A stretch of 21,149 nucleotides of DNA from Bacillota bacterium. GTDB lineage: Bacteria; Bacillota; Clostridia; Acetivibrionales; DSM-1351. The position numbers were made by a program, and so were the translations under genes. Position 1 is the first letter of the stretch. Each line of letters begins with the position of its first letter. The stretch lies in the NCBI GenBank assembly GCA_023436485.1, contig JAEZIU010000147.1, forward strand, positions 1 through 21,149. Reading direction: 5' to 3'. Below the pieces are notes generated by a model. The model was given only the letters and a program-made list of their open reading frames with translations, was not told the DNA's origin and searched no databases. Positions 1-6,825 of the stretch are shown in pieces.

Positions 1-450
1 GTTGCAGAAGTTGATGGAAAGATTGTTGGGACAATTATGTACTCAAAAGCATATGTAATGGATGAAGAGAATCGGACAGAGGTAATAACTTTTGGCCCTT
101 TGTGTATTGACCCTGAGTATCAAAAAAAAGGTATTGGTGGGGAATTATTAGAAAAAACAATGCAGTTGGCAAGAGAGCAGGGGTATAGAGCAATTATTAT
201 TTTTGGAGAGCCAGAATATTATCCACGTCATGGGTTTAAGCCATGCAAAAATTTTGATATTACAACAAAAGATGGTGAAAATTTTAATGCTTTTATGGGT
301 ATTGAATTGGTACCAGGTGGGTTAGATGGAGTAAAAGGGAAATTTTATGAGTCAACTGTATTTGCTGATTGTTACTCTGAAAAAGCAGAAGAATATGATA
401 AAAAGTTTCCGTATATGGAAAAACTAAAACTTCCAGGGCAGTGGGCATAA
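1..450 (+). CDS. GNAT-family N-acetyltransferase, 5' end outside the window
   Basis: This is the C-terminal 149 residues of a GNAT acetyltransferase, which transfers an acetyl group from acetyl-CoA to an amine. The frame is open from base 1, and the first in-window ATG at 37 is internal because the residues before it (VAEVDGKIVGTI) are the usual central GNAT beta strands. The acetyl-CoA pyrophosphate loop is visible as QKKGIGGEL after the strand FGPLCIDPEY. The motif YYPRHGF matches the end of the conserved core. The substrate cannot be told from the sequence. It is the first of several small acyl- or methyl-transferase genes and fragments in the left 5 kb. Family assignment is firm; the true start is off-window. 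Confidence 0.88.
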   Translation, partial: VAEVDGKIVGTIMYSKAYVMDEENRTEVITFGPLCIDPEYQKKGIGGELLEKTMQLAREQGYRAIIIFGEPEYYPRHGFKPCKNFDITTKDGENFNAFMGIELVPGGLDGVKGKFYESTVFADCYSEKAEEYDKKFPYMEKLKLPGQWA

Positions 451-495
451 TGTAAAACCATTAATTTCATAATCTTTATATTTAAACGAAGTGAT

Positions 496-627
496 TTAGC
501 TTTGATGAAACAAACATACTACACTAGGAACTTCACTTCTAACATCATAATGTCTTGCGATACATTCCCATACTTGGTTGAAATCAGTATCTATAATCAA
601 TTGTTTAAAAGTAACCATTTGTCTCAT
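496..627 (-). pseudogene. 43-residue ORF, possible truncated DUF6557-like gene
   Basis: A short minus-strand frame starts at an ATG at 627 behind an AGGA-type ribosome site about 8 bases upstream. It begins MRQMVTFKQLIIDTDFNQVW and ends after only 43 residues. From memory the beginning resembles small Firmicutes proteins of the DUF6557 type (a TFKxLL..TDFxxVWE start), which are much longer. If so, this is a gene that lost its 3' part. No key residues can be checked. It may equally be a chance ORF, and the rest of 451-696 shows nothing recognisable. Confidence 0.25.
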
Positions 628-696
628 TTTATTTGTCCTAATGTAACATTTCCTAATAATCTGACAATATGTCCACTTTAAGCCTTCACACATAAA

Positions 697-1032
697 TTAA
701 ATTGAAATTATTTCGGTTTCAAAAAATCTCTCCTGAAACTCCACAAGTGCTGAAATTTGCTCCTTGCTATACTTATTAGGGTGCTTTGAAACAACTAGTT
801 TGTTCTCATTATCATTTTTTCTGTGTATTACCGCAACAACTATTCCTTTATACTCTTTTATTGGAATAAACTCTCCAATAATATAGGCATCAATTTCTTC
901 ACCATCTCCTGAGACTGTGTCAGGAATGTAGCCATAATTAATCATGTAATAGAGATTATTATGTTCAGGATGTATTGACCCTAATGGTCTATCAATTACA
1001 ACCTTTACCTCTTTGCCAAGATAATCTATCAT
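697..1032 (-). CDS. short inorganic-pyrophosphatase-like protein
   Basis: The 111-residue protein matches the core of family I soluble inorganic pyrophosphatases, which hydrolyse PPi to two phosphates in the cytoplasm. The segment INYGYIPDTVSGDGEEIDAY (residues 31-50) aligns with the family NYGYI...DGDPxD metal site: D43 and D48 keep two acidic ligands, and E45 replaces the usual middle Asp. D74, E76 and K78 align with the second acidic cluster and its Lys. Family members usually have about 165-180 residues; the N-terminal strands carrying further active-site residues are missing. Short versions like this occur in clostridia and are annotated as pyrophosphatases. Activity here is therefore uncertain. 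The start is supported by AAAGGG 7 bases before the ATG. It lies 32 bases downstream of the unknown minus-strand ORF ending at 1065. Confidence 0.75.
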   Translation of the reverse strand: MIDYLGKEVKVVIDRPLGSIHPEHNNLYYMINYGYIPDTVSGDGEEIDAYIIGEFIPIKEYKGIVVAVIHRKNDNENKLVVSKHPNKYSKEQISALVEFQERFFETEIISI

Positions 1033-1064
1033 AAAATGCCCTTTCCGTTTTACTTACAATTCAA

Positions 1065-1379
1065 TCAAATATTTTTTTTACTTTCTGTCATTATATCATT
1101 ATTGCTAACTAGGCGACTATGATTTTTATGACTTCCTTTATCTGCTATTGTAACATTGGCATCATCAACATCAATAACAACTGTATTCTTGAAATGTGCC
1201 TTGCTTACCCCTATACCATTAAGCCTGCCTTCTATGAGGTTGGAACAAGCCTGTAACATATCCTCTGGTGTTCCTTCTGCCCCATACATTCTCATTTGAA
1301 TGTTCTTTGCATCCTGGGGCTTGCTGCTGTACATTACTGTATCTACAATAAATTTTATGATTTGTGGGCTATAAGTCAT
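1065..1379 (-). CDS. uncharacterised ~104-residue protein, possibly 5'-truncated
   Basis: I do not recognise this protein. It is a soluble-looking chain with a mixed helical N-terminal half (IIKFIVDTVMYSS, then PEDMLQACSNLIEGRLNG), a hydrophobic strand (TVVIDVDDANVTI) and a polar lysine-rich tail. It has no membrane segment or cysteine motif. The ATG at 1379 and a TTG two codons earlier (1385) are possible starts, but neither has a Shine-Dalgarno sequence, so the ORF may be the 3' remnant of a longer gene cut near 1385. It lies 32 bases upstream of the pyrophosphatase-like gene on the same strand, so the two could be co-transcribed. Amino-acid composition is protein-like, which is the main reason for listing it. 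Confidence 0.4.
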   Translation of the reverse strand: MTYSPQIIKFIVDTVMYSSKPQDAKNIQMRMYGAEGTPEDMLQACSNLIEGRLNGIGVSKAHFKNTVVIDVDDANVTIADKGSHKNHSRLVSNNDIMTESKKNI

Positions 1380-1474
1380 ACTCAAAAGTTGAAGGGGTAG
1401 GAGAGTCTATTATTGTATTTTTATACATTTATACGTATAATTATTCATACAAAGAACAAAGGAGTGAGGATGAT

Positions 1475-2212
1475 ATGTCAGTTAATTACAATGAACTATC
1501 AAAAACCTATGATAATGTCAGAAGTGAAAACAAGAGTGTGGTAAATTTATTCATTGAAGAACTGAAAATTACAGATATAACAAGGGTTTTAGATTTTGGG
1601 TGTGGGACGGGTAATTATGCTAATACCCTACAAAGGCTTGCACAGGCTCAGGTTTATGGAGTCGAACCCTCTGATGGTATGAGGGAAAAAGCAGCTGCAA
1701 AGAACCCCAATATTACTTTTGTAAAAGGCAACCATGAAAGCATTCCCTTTCAGGATAATTACTTTGACTTTGTGTATATGACAGATGTTATCCACCACAT
1801 TCCTGATGTTGGGATGATGTTTGCAGAAATTGGGAGGGTTCTAAAAAGTGGTGGGAGCCTCTGTATAGTAACTGAGTCTCATGAACAAATTGACAACAGG
1901 TTTTATGTAAAATACTTCCCATCTACGGTAATAGTTGATAAAGGTAGGTATCCTGATATTAATGAAATTATAAGTAAAGCCCAAGGTAAGCCTCTTGTAC
2001 ATATTAAGAATACCATCAAGGGTGAGGGGGCAGAAATTGCAGTTAATCCTAATTTTGTTGAACTTGTAAGAAATAAAGGGTTCTCAATGTTCCAATTGAT
2101 ACCTGATAATGAGTATAATACAGGTTTAAAGCAATTAGAGGATGAGGTTGTATCTGGAAAATTGAACTGCAAAAACTCAGGGGAAACATTGGTGTGGTTT
2201 AAAAAGAAGTAA
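1475..2212 (+). CDS. class I SAM-dependent methyltransferase (UbiE/Methyltransf_11 type)
   Basis: The 245-residue protein is a Rossmann-fold methyltransferase using S-adenosylmethionine. Motif I is VLDFGCGTG (residues 38-46), an acidic residue at E64 ends the next strand and would bind the SAM ribose, and motif FDFVYMTDVIHHI (97-109) is typical of the Methyltransf_11 group. Length is normal for the group. The open frame extends upstream to 1364, but the ATG at 1475 is preferred: it follows AAAGGAGTGAGG at 1458-1469, and the extra 37 residues look like translated spacer. The substrate is unknown. It stands alone; the next item is a truncated acetyltransferase 32 bases downstream on the same strand, perhaps once in one transcript. 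Confidence 0.88.
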   Translation: MSVNYNELSKTYDNVRSENKSVVNLFIEELKITDITRVLDFGCGTGNYANTLQRLAQAQVYGVEPSDGMREKAAAKNPNITFVKGNHESIPFQDNYFDFVYMTDVIHHIPDVGMMFAEIGRVLKSGGSLCIVTESHEQIDNRFYVKYFPSTVIVDKGRYPDINEIISKAQGKPLVHIKNTIKGEGAEIAVNPNFVELVRNKGFSMFQLIPDNEYNTGLKQLEDEVVSGKLNCKNSGETLVWFKKK

Positions 2213-2244
2213 CTGTTAATGATGTCTTGATGAGGAGGGTAAAT

Positions 2245-2391
2245 ATGGATGGCATAAATATAATAAGAAGGTCAGCAAGTGCTGAGGAGTTCATTGAAAT
2301 GAGACAGTCAGTAGGCTGGGGGCATCCACAGAAAGATGTAATATCAACTGGTTTGAAGCATTTATTATTTTCTGTGTGTGCAGAGAGATGA
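2245..2391 (+). pseudogene. N-terminal fragment of a GNAT acetyltransferase
   Basis: An ATG at 2245 with a good ribosome site (GAGGAGGG, 5 bases upstream) opens a 48-residue frame ending in TGA at 2389. The peptide contains EEFIEMRQSVGWG and, later, GLKHLLFSVCAER. This is the characteristic beginning of a clostridial GNAT acetyltransferase (family pattern EF..LR.SVGWG ... GL.NSLFSVCAE), which normally continues into the acetyl-CoA core. That core is absent here: after SVCAE the sequence runs out of homology and stops. The gene therefore keeps its start signal and first ~47 codons only and cannot bind acetyl-CoA. It follows the methyltransferase by 32 bases. Confidence 0.6.
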
Positions 2392-2401
2392 ACAGTTTGT
2401 A

Positions 2402-2530
2402 ATGGATACCACCTACACAAAGGTTAAAGAGTTAACCAACCAAAAGAAAGACATCAACAAACAATTAGATAATCTTTTAGACTTACAAATTGCGAGAGGT
2501 GTCGACCAGAAAATCAGCTTGTATCAATAA
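2402..2530 (+). pseudogene. short coiled-coil ORF, possible serine-recombinase tail remnant
   Basis: The 42-residue frame from ATG 2402 reads as a charged amphipathic helix (KVKELTNQKKDINKQLDNLL, then DLQIARGVDQK). This heptad pattern resembles the zinc-ribbon/coiled-coil tail of large serine recombinases, where LxKEIxxLxKxIxNLLDL is common. No ribosome site precedes the ATG, and nothing of the catalytic or DNA-binding domains is present. The junction with the truncated GNAT (10 bases upstream) suggests a recombination scar. The assignment rests on pattern resemblance only. Confidence 0.25.
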
Positions 2531-2752
2531 ACTGGTTTATACAACTGCTTGACTTATTTCTTTAAAAAATATACCAATCTCTTATAAAGATAATCTGTTC
2601 TTTCAGCAAGCAGTTAGATACCATTACATTGGCAGGACTTCAAATACAATATTGTATTGATACAACTTGAAAAAGTGCTTTTGAGTATGGATATACATAA
2701 TTATTCAAGAAGAAATATATATTCAGCTATACACTGTGTTTGGCTGTAGGGA

Positions 2753-2965
2753 TTATACAAACTTGGACTTCCTTAACAGAATGTTCAATGATACGATATA
2801 GTATATTAATTTATCATATTTGTCCAATACCTTTAGTTCCATGGGTGATTGAAGTAAAACCATAATCTCCGTGGGTGTAAAAGCTCTTTGCCAGTTATCC
2901 TTGAATGCCTTAAAGAATCCCCTTTGATTATATGGGAAATATTTGGTATATTCGTTGCAGAACAG
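2753..2965 (-). pseudogene. unassigned 70-residue open frame without a start codon, likely gene remnant
   Basis: In the otherwise gene-free stretch 2531-3025 one minus-strand frame stays open between stops for 70 codons. It has a protein-like composition: a patch of aromatic residues (YTKYFPYNQRGFFKAFKDNW) followed by FTPTEIMVLLQSPMELKVLD and a hydrophobic helix. There is no ATG or ribosome site at its beginning. I do not recognise it. The rest of 2531-3025 shows no gene, RNA or repeat beyond the promoter and ribosome site of the next gene. Confidence 0.2.
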
Positions 2966-3025
2966 TTAGTAGTTTTGTACTAATAATAGATTACAACAAC
3001 AATTTTTATTAAAGGATGGAGAAAT

Positions 3026-3655
3026 ATGAAAGCAGATAATAATACATCCAAAATTTATTGGCTTGGGGGTTCAACTTGTGCCGGAAAAACAACAATTTCA
3101 AATATCCTTTCAGAGAAATATGGCTTCAATGTATATCACTGTGATGAATATTTGGCAAAACATATCCAAAAATCAAATCCTCAAGAGCATCCAAATCTAA
3201 ATCGAGTAACTAAAATTAGTTGGAATGATATTCTTAATATGAAAGTTGAGGAATATTTGAAATGGACAATTGGATTATTTAAAGAAGAATTTAAAATGAT
3301 TTTAGAAGATTTGAATAACTTCTCTGATGGTAAACCTATTCTTGTAGAAGGTGTAGGCTTGCTTCCTGAACTCATAAACAATGAAATTTCTGATATTGAC
3401 CATGCTGTATGGATAGTAGCCGATGAATTATTTTACAAAGGGCATCAAATGGAAAGGAAGGAATTGTTTGAAAGAATTAGAGAATGCTCAAACCCGGAAC
3501 AGGCATTAGAAAATTATATAAATTATGATTTAGCAATGGGTAGATATATTATTAATGATGCAAAAAGGCTTGGGTTAAGTGTAGTTGAAATAGGAAATGA
3601 CTCTGAAATAATAAAAAATGTAGAAACCATTTCTTCATATTTCAAATTGGTTTAA
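3026..3655 (+). CDS. P-loop NTPase, kinase-like (AAA_18/zeta-type fold)
   Basis: The 209-residue protein begins with a strand and a Walker A loop, GGSTCAGKTT (residues 14-23), followed by a helix and the acidic segment YHCDEYL. This layout is that of small-molecule kinases and 2-phosphoglycerate-kinase-like P-loop proteins found as single genes in clostridia. A second strand, PILVEGVGLLPEL, fits the Walker B/substrate side, and arginines in ERKELFERIRE could form the lid. The phosphate acceptor is unknown. The start has AAGGATGGAG upstream at a usable distance. It is a stand-alone gene with its own hairpin terminator. An antibiotic phosphotransferase role is possible but has no direct support. 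Confidence 0.72.
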   Translation: MKADNNTSKIYWLGGSTCAGKTTISNILSEKYGFNVYHCDEYLAKHIQKSNPQEHPNLNRVTKISWNDILNMKVEEYLKWTIGLFKEEFKMILEDLNNFSDGKPILVEGVGLLPELINNEISDIDHAVWIVADELFYKGHQMERKELFERIRECSNPEQALENYINYDLAMGRYIINDAKRLGLSVVEIGNDSEIIKNVETISSYFKLV

Positions 3656-3681
3656 GACTGCTGCACAATGACATTATATAG

Positions 3682-3722
3682 AAAAGCGTACCTTTCAGCT
3701 CGAAGCTAATGGGTACGCTTTT
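3682..3722 (+). terminator. Rho-independent-type hairpin after the kinase-like gene
   Basis: Arms AAAAGCGTACC (3682-3692) and GGTACGCTTTT (3712-3722) are perfect 11-bp complements. A short inner AGCT/AGCT pairing lies in the loop, and four T residues end the stem. It starts 27 bases after the stop of the kinase-like gene. It could also stop minus-strand transcription of the methyltransferase remnant. Confidence 0.75.
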
Positions 3723-3740
3723 GTGTGCGGTATTATTTAC

Positions 3741-3916
3741 TTATTTTGTAAAAACACCACAAATAGTTTCTCCTGTATCTGAAAATTCCTTTCCGGCAAT
3801 ATCACCATAAATCAATGTGATTACATCAAACTGTTCTATGTAATCAATTGTCAAGTAGTTTTGGTAATAATACTTGATATTGCTTTTATTAAGTAATCGT
3901 TTAATTTATTGAACAT
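3741..3916 (-). pseudogene. methyltransferase remnant with frameshift and internal deletions
   Basis: On the minus strand ATG 3916 follows a strong site (GGAGG, 5 bases upstream) and gives MFNKLNDYLIK before running into a stop at 21 codons. In a neighbouring frame the sequence continues NIKYYYQNYLTIDYIEQFDV then ITLIYGDIAGKEFSDTGETI and ends VFTK. The piece QNYL.IDY..QFDVITLIY matches the post-motif-I strand of a clostridial class I methyltransferase (usually followed by CDFG.L). GKEFSDTGETIC matches the C-terminal end of the same family. Missing are the SAM-binding motif I and the whole stretch between LIY and the C-terminus. So this is a once intact gene shortened by at least two deletions plus a frameshift. 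Confidence 0.5.
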
Positions 3917-4015
3917 AATTTCCTCCATTTTTAAGAGGGACAAATTATAGTTGTTAACAAGTAGCCGGTCAATGTAGGATAAAATTTGATGGAAAATTAC
4001 TCCTAAAGCGTCGCC

Positions 4016-4894
4016 TCAAATTCTTGATCCATTATAATTGATATTTCGTTTGTTTTGACCTAACAATTTATCGAGTACATAAGTATAAAAATACATTCCC
4101 AAAATGCTAATTGAAGTAGAAATAAGAAAAAAGTTTTCTTTGTATAATATTAATTGGAATCTTCCAGCAATATAATAAGCAACATAGAGAATAGATATCA
4201 CTACAACTTTCCATACCCATTTGATGTTTGAGAAATGCAATAGCATTATTATAACTCCAAGTAGAAGCATATTTGTCGCAGATAATACAACAAGGCTACG
4301 TTCTTTTCCAGGAATAAAATTTTCACTGAATACCCGAATGCCAGTTAACCTTAAAACCCAAACTATAGTGTTTTCATACAGAGTTACCAGCCCAAAGAAG
4401 ATATATAAGTAACGCTCAAAATTCCCAATATGAGTTAAGCTTTCCTTATATATTTTTTTTGCTATCCAAAACAAAACTAGAAGACCTATAACAGTCATCC
4501 ATGTCTGATACCAGTTATGCTTGTATATACCTAATTTAATAAATAACTCTTCAATCACTCCATATAATACTGCAAAAAACCCAAACCAATAATATCTAAG
4601 ATTGAAAACTGCAATGAATAGTGCTGTTGCAGATACTGAAAATTGTGAAAAAAGATTGCCTGCAATAGAATCATCCGGCCGTGAATGAGGAATAAGCATA
4701 GGATAATATTCATACGACTTGAAAAATGAATATACAACCATTTCAAAACAGAAGGTTATTCCACATACGGCAAAATATATAGCTAGCACACGTTTGCGGT
4801 TTTTTACTTTCAAAAAAATTATTAATAATTCTATTATGGTAGTAATTCCAAGAAGAATAAACCAAATAGTGTTACTCCAAAATGTAGGACTCAT
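4016..4894 (-). CDS. uncharacterised polytopic membrane protein
   Basis: The 292-residue protein has about eight or nine hydrophobic helices, starting at residues 8-28 and 35-57, and a polar tail (KRNINYNGSRI). It has no signal peptide or soluble domain. Aromatic residues are frequent, and a glutamate pair (GVIEELFIK) sits at the end of the fourth helix. It resembles the integral membrane proteins of unknown function often found in spore-forming Firmicutes, but I cannot name the family with certainty. The start at 4894 follows AGGAG. The next gene on the left is a remnant, and the gene on the right is the divergent deo operon. Membrane location is clear; function is unknown. Confidence 0.8.
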   Translation of the reverse strand: MSPTFWSNTIWFILLGITTIIELLIIFLKVKNRKRVLAIYFAVCGITFCFEMVVYSFFKSYEYYPMLIPHSRPDDSIAGNLFSQFSVSATALFIAVFNLRYYWFGFFAVLYGVIEELFIKLGIYKHNWYQTWMTVIGLLVLFWIAKKIYKESLTHIGNFERYLYIFFGLVTLYENTIVWVLRLTGIRVFSENFIPGKERSLVVLSATNMLLLGVIIMLLHFSNIKWVWKVVVISILYVAYYIAGRFQLILYKENFFLISTSISILGMYFYTYVLDKLLGQNKRNINYNGSRI

Positions 4895-5282
4895 AAGCTT
4901 ATATTTCTCCTAATTCTCTTCGCCTTGTTTAGTATAGCTATTCCCAGTATTAATCGATTGTATGAAGGATAAGTCCCGTTTGTCTTTTTCAAATATTTCA
5001 TTCTCCCTTTCCAGTTGGGGGATTTTTCTTGTAGTTCTTAAAATCCTTCATGCAAACTGTGTGTAAGTCTTCTTTTTCAATGATAGGAGAATAAAGCTTA
5101 ATCCATTTGTAAATGTTTTGCTATCTGTTAATAGTTATACCCAAAGATAAATAATAGTATAGATTTGCCTTTATTATATCAATATAAATTCATCCAATGA
5201 AAATAATTATTTATTTATGGAGAGTAGGCCTAATATTTTCAATGAAGACGGGAGGAGGATGGGACATGCAATAAATTTTGGT
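4895..5282. other. AT-rich spacer upstream of the deo operon, no intact gene
   Basis: This 388-base stretch separates the divergent membrane protein gene and the deo promoter. It holds no convincing ORF. A minus-strand frame near 4910-5019 would give a short charged helix (QLERENEIFEKDKRD) but has no start. A strong ribosome-like site (GGAGGAGG, 5251-5258) near 5259 precedes only an 18-codon frame. No riboswitch or RNA gene was recognised. Confidence 0.6.
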
Positions 5283-5302
5283 AAAAGGACATGTGTCCTT
5301 TT
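5283..5302. promoter_or_regulatory. perfect inverted repeat, likely operator of the deo operon
   Basis: Arms AAAAGGACA and TGTCCTTTT are exact 9-bp complements separated by two bases, giving a 20-bp near-palindrome with the half-site GGACA. Its centre (5292.5) lies 41.5 bases before the start point expected from the TATACT box at 5322-5327, the position of class II Crp/Fnr-type activator sites. A single GGACATG half-site also occurs at 5262-5268. The sequence is seen; which protein binds it is inference. Confidence 0.6.
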
Positions 5303-5321
5303 CGATGAGTTTTGATTTATG

Positions 5322-5327
5322 TATACT
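5322..5327 (+). promoter_or_regulatory. putative -10 box of the deo operon
   Basis: TATACT matches TATAAT at five of six bases. The place for a -35 box (around 5299-5304, TTTTCG) has no recognisable one and overlaps the end of the inverted repeat, as expected for an activator-dependent promoter. A second TATACT at 5356-5361 would leave only about 15 bases before the deoC start and is less likely. Confidence 0.4.
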
Positions 5328-5382
5328 TGGTTTGTAGGTAAAAGTAAACAAAAATTATACTAAATAATCAAAGGAGATTGTA

Positions 5383-6048
5383 ATGGATGCACAAAAAATA
5401 ATCATGGCAGTGGATCATACTCTTCTTACACAAACTTCTACATGGGAACAAATAAAAAAAGTATGTGATGAAGGCATTGCATACAAGACCGCATCTGTCT
5501 GTATTCCACCTTCTTTTGTTAAAAGAGCAAAAGAATATGTTGATAAAAAGTTAGCAATCTGCACGGTAATTGGATTTCCAAACGGTTATTCCACTACAGA
5601 GGCAAAGGTCTTTGAAACAAAGGATGCCATAGCAAACGGAGCAGATGAAATTGATATGGTAATAAACCTTGGCAATGTGAAGGACAAACTTTACGATGTT
5701 GTGTTAGATGAAATTAAAAGGATCAAAGCTGTCTGCGGTAATAAAGTTCTTAAAGTAATTATTGAAACCTGTCTTCTGACAGAAGAAGAAAAGGTGAAAA
5801 TGTGTGAAATTGTTTCAGAGTCAGGTGCAGACTTTATAAAAACCTCCACAGGCTTTTCTACAGGGGGCGCAAATGAAACGGATCTAAGACTTCTTGCAGC
5901 GAATATCCACAAGCATGTAAAGATAAAGGCGGCCGGCGGGATTAAAAGCCTTGAAACTGCAGAACTTTTTATGCAGATAGGAGCATCCAGGCTGGGGACC
6001 AGTTCAATCATAAATCTTGTTAGAAATAAGGAAGCGCAGGGCTATTAA
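5383..6048 (+). CDS. deoC: deoxyribose-phosphate aldolase
   Basis: DeoC cleaves 2-deoxyribose 5-phosphate to glyceraldehyde 3-phosphate and acetaldehyde, the last step of deoxynucleoside breakdown. The 221-residue TIM barrel has the family landmarks: EIDMVINLG with D91, the Schiff-base lysine K153 in FIKTSTGF, and the second active-site lysine K182 in IKAAGGI. Length is that of bacterial DeoC (about 215-225). The start is fixed by AAAGGAG 7 bases before the ATG. It is the first gene of the nucleoside operon, 36 bases ahead of the first in-frame ATG of the deoD reading frame, and lies directly behind the inverted-repeat operator. Assignment is secure. Confidence 0.97.
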   Translation: MDAQKIIMAVDHTLLTQTSTWEQIKKVCDEGIAYKTASVCIPPSFVKRAKEYVDKKLAICTVIGFPNGYSTTEAKVFETKDAIANGADEIDMVINLGNVKDKLYDVVLDEIKRIKAVCGNKVLKVIIETCLLTEEEKVKMCEIVSESGADFIKTSTGFSTGGANETDLRLLAANIHKHVKIKAAGGIKSLETAELFMQIGASRLGTSSIINLVRNKEAQGY

Positions 6049-6104
6049 ATTATTTTTATTACTATTTATGCCATTTAGGAACAATGGCGGATTGGAGGAA
6101 AGAT

Positions 6105-6812
6105 ATGTCAGGTACTACACCTCATATATCAGCAGGTAAACAAGATTTTGCAAAAACAGTATTAATGCCGGGAGATCCGCTCCGTTCAAAATTCATTGCA
6201 GAAACCTATCTGGAAAATGCGGAATTAGTAAACAATGTGCGTGGAGTTCAAGGATATACGGGAACATACAAAGGTAAAAAAATTTCAGTTATGGCAAGCG
6301 GTATGGGTATGCCTTCAATTGGTATTTATTCATATGAACTATATAACTTTTTTAATGTCCAGAATATAATTCGGATCGGTAGTGCAGGAGCAATTCATCC
6401 GGATCTGAAGTTGCGCGACATTGTTATTGGGTTGGGCGCCTGCACAAACTCTGCTTATGCAGATCAGTATAAGTTGCCTGGAACATTCGCACCTATTGCT
6501 GCTTTTGACTTAGTTTTGAAGGCATATGAGGCTGCAAAATCCATGAATCTTGATGTGAAAATAGGGAATATCTATTCCAGTGATACATTTTATGATGATG
6601 CAATGAGTCTTGCTGATTGGCAAAAAATGAACGTACTGGCGGTAGAAATGGAATCGGCGGCATTGTATATGAATGCGGCTAGAGCCGGAAAAAATGCCCT
6701 TTGCATTTGTACGATTTCAGACTGTCCTTTGACGGGCGGAGCTGAATGTACTGCGGAAGAAAGGCAGCTTACGTTCACAAAAATGATGGAAATTGCGCTG
6801 GAGATAGCATAA
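6105..6812 (+). CDS. deoD: purine-nucleoside phosphorylase, DeoD type
   Basis: This hexameric-type phosphorylase splits purine (deoxy)nucleosides with phosphate into the base and (deoxy)ribose 1-phosphate. The 235-residue chain shows the N-terminal TPHISA with H7, the phosphate loop MPGDPLR (21-27), RIGSAGAI (90-97), the ribose-binding VEMES (180-184) and the catalytic acid D206 in TISDC. These match the conserved residues of E. coli DeoD. The frame is open from an ATG at 6084, but ATG 6105 is preferred because GGAGG at 6094-6098 lies 6 bases before it and the length then fits the family (about 235). Product goes to DeoB. Confidence 0.96.
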   Translation: MSGTTPHISAGKQDFAKTVLMPGDPLRSKFIAETYLENAELVNNVRGVQGYTGTYKGKKISVMASGMGMPSIGIYSYELYNFFNVQNIIRIGSAGAIHPDLKLRDIVIGLGACTNSAYADQYKLPGTFAPIAAFDLVLKAYEAAKSMNLDVKIGNIYSSDTFYDDAMSLADWQKMNVLAVEMESAALYMNAARAGKNALCICTISDCPLTGGAECTAEERQLTFTKMMEIALEIA

Positions 6813-6825
6813 GGGGTTAAACATT

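Noticed and set aside
1364..1474. 37-residue N-terminal extension of the methyltransferase
   Set aside because: A clear ribosome site directly precedes ATG 1475, and the extension does not look like part of the domain.
2753..2965. AraC-like string GFFKAFKDNW on the minus strand, similar to GFFKAFKREF in the 17274 gene
   Set aside because: The surrounding residues do not fit the AraC helix-turn-helix spacing, so it is kept only as an unassigned remnant.
1..4900. Chromosomal integron-like cassette array
   Set aside because: Genes lie on both strands and no repeated attC-like element was seen between them.
4910..5019. Charged helix on the minus strand (QLERENEIFEKDKRD) resembling an IS3-type OrfA tail
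   Set aside because: It is short, without start codon or ribosome site, and no inverted repeats or second transposase frame are nearby.
4895..5382. Possible riboswitch before deoC
   Set aside because: No known purine, dG or other aptamer core was seen; the only clear structure is the palindrome, which suits DNA binding better.
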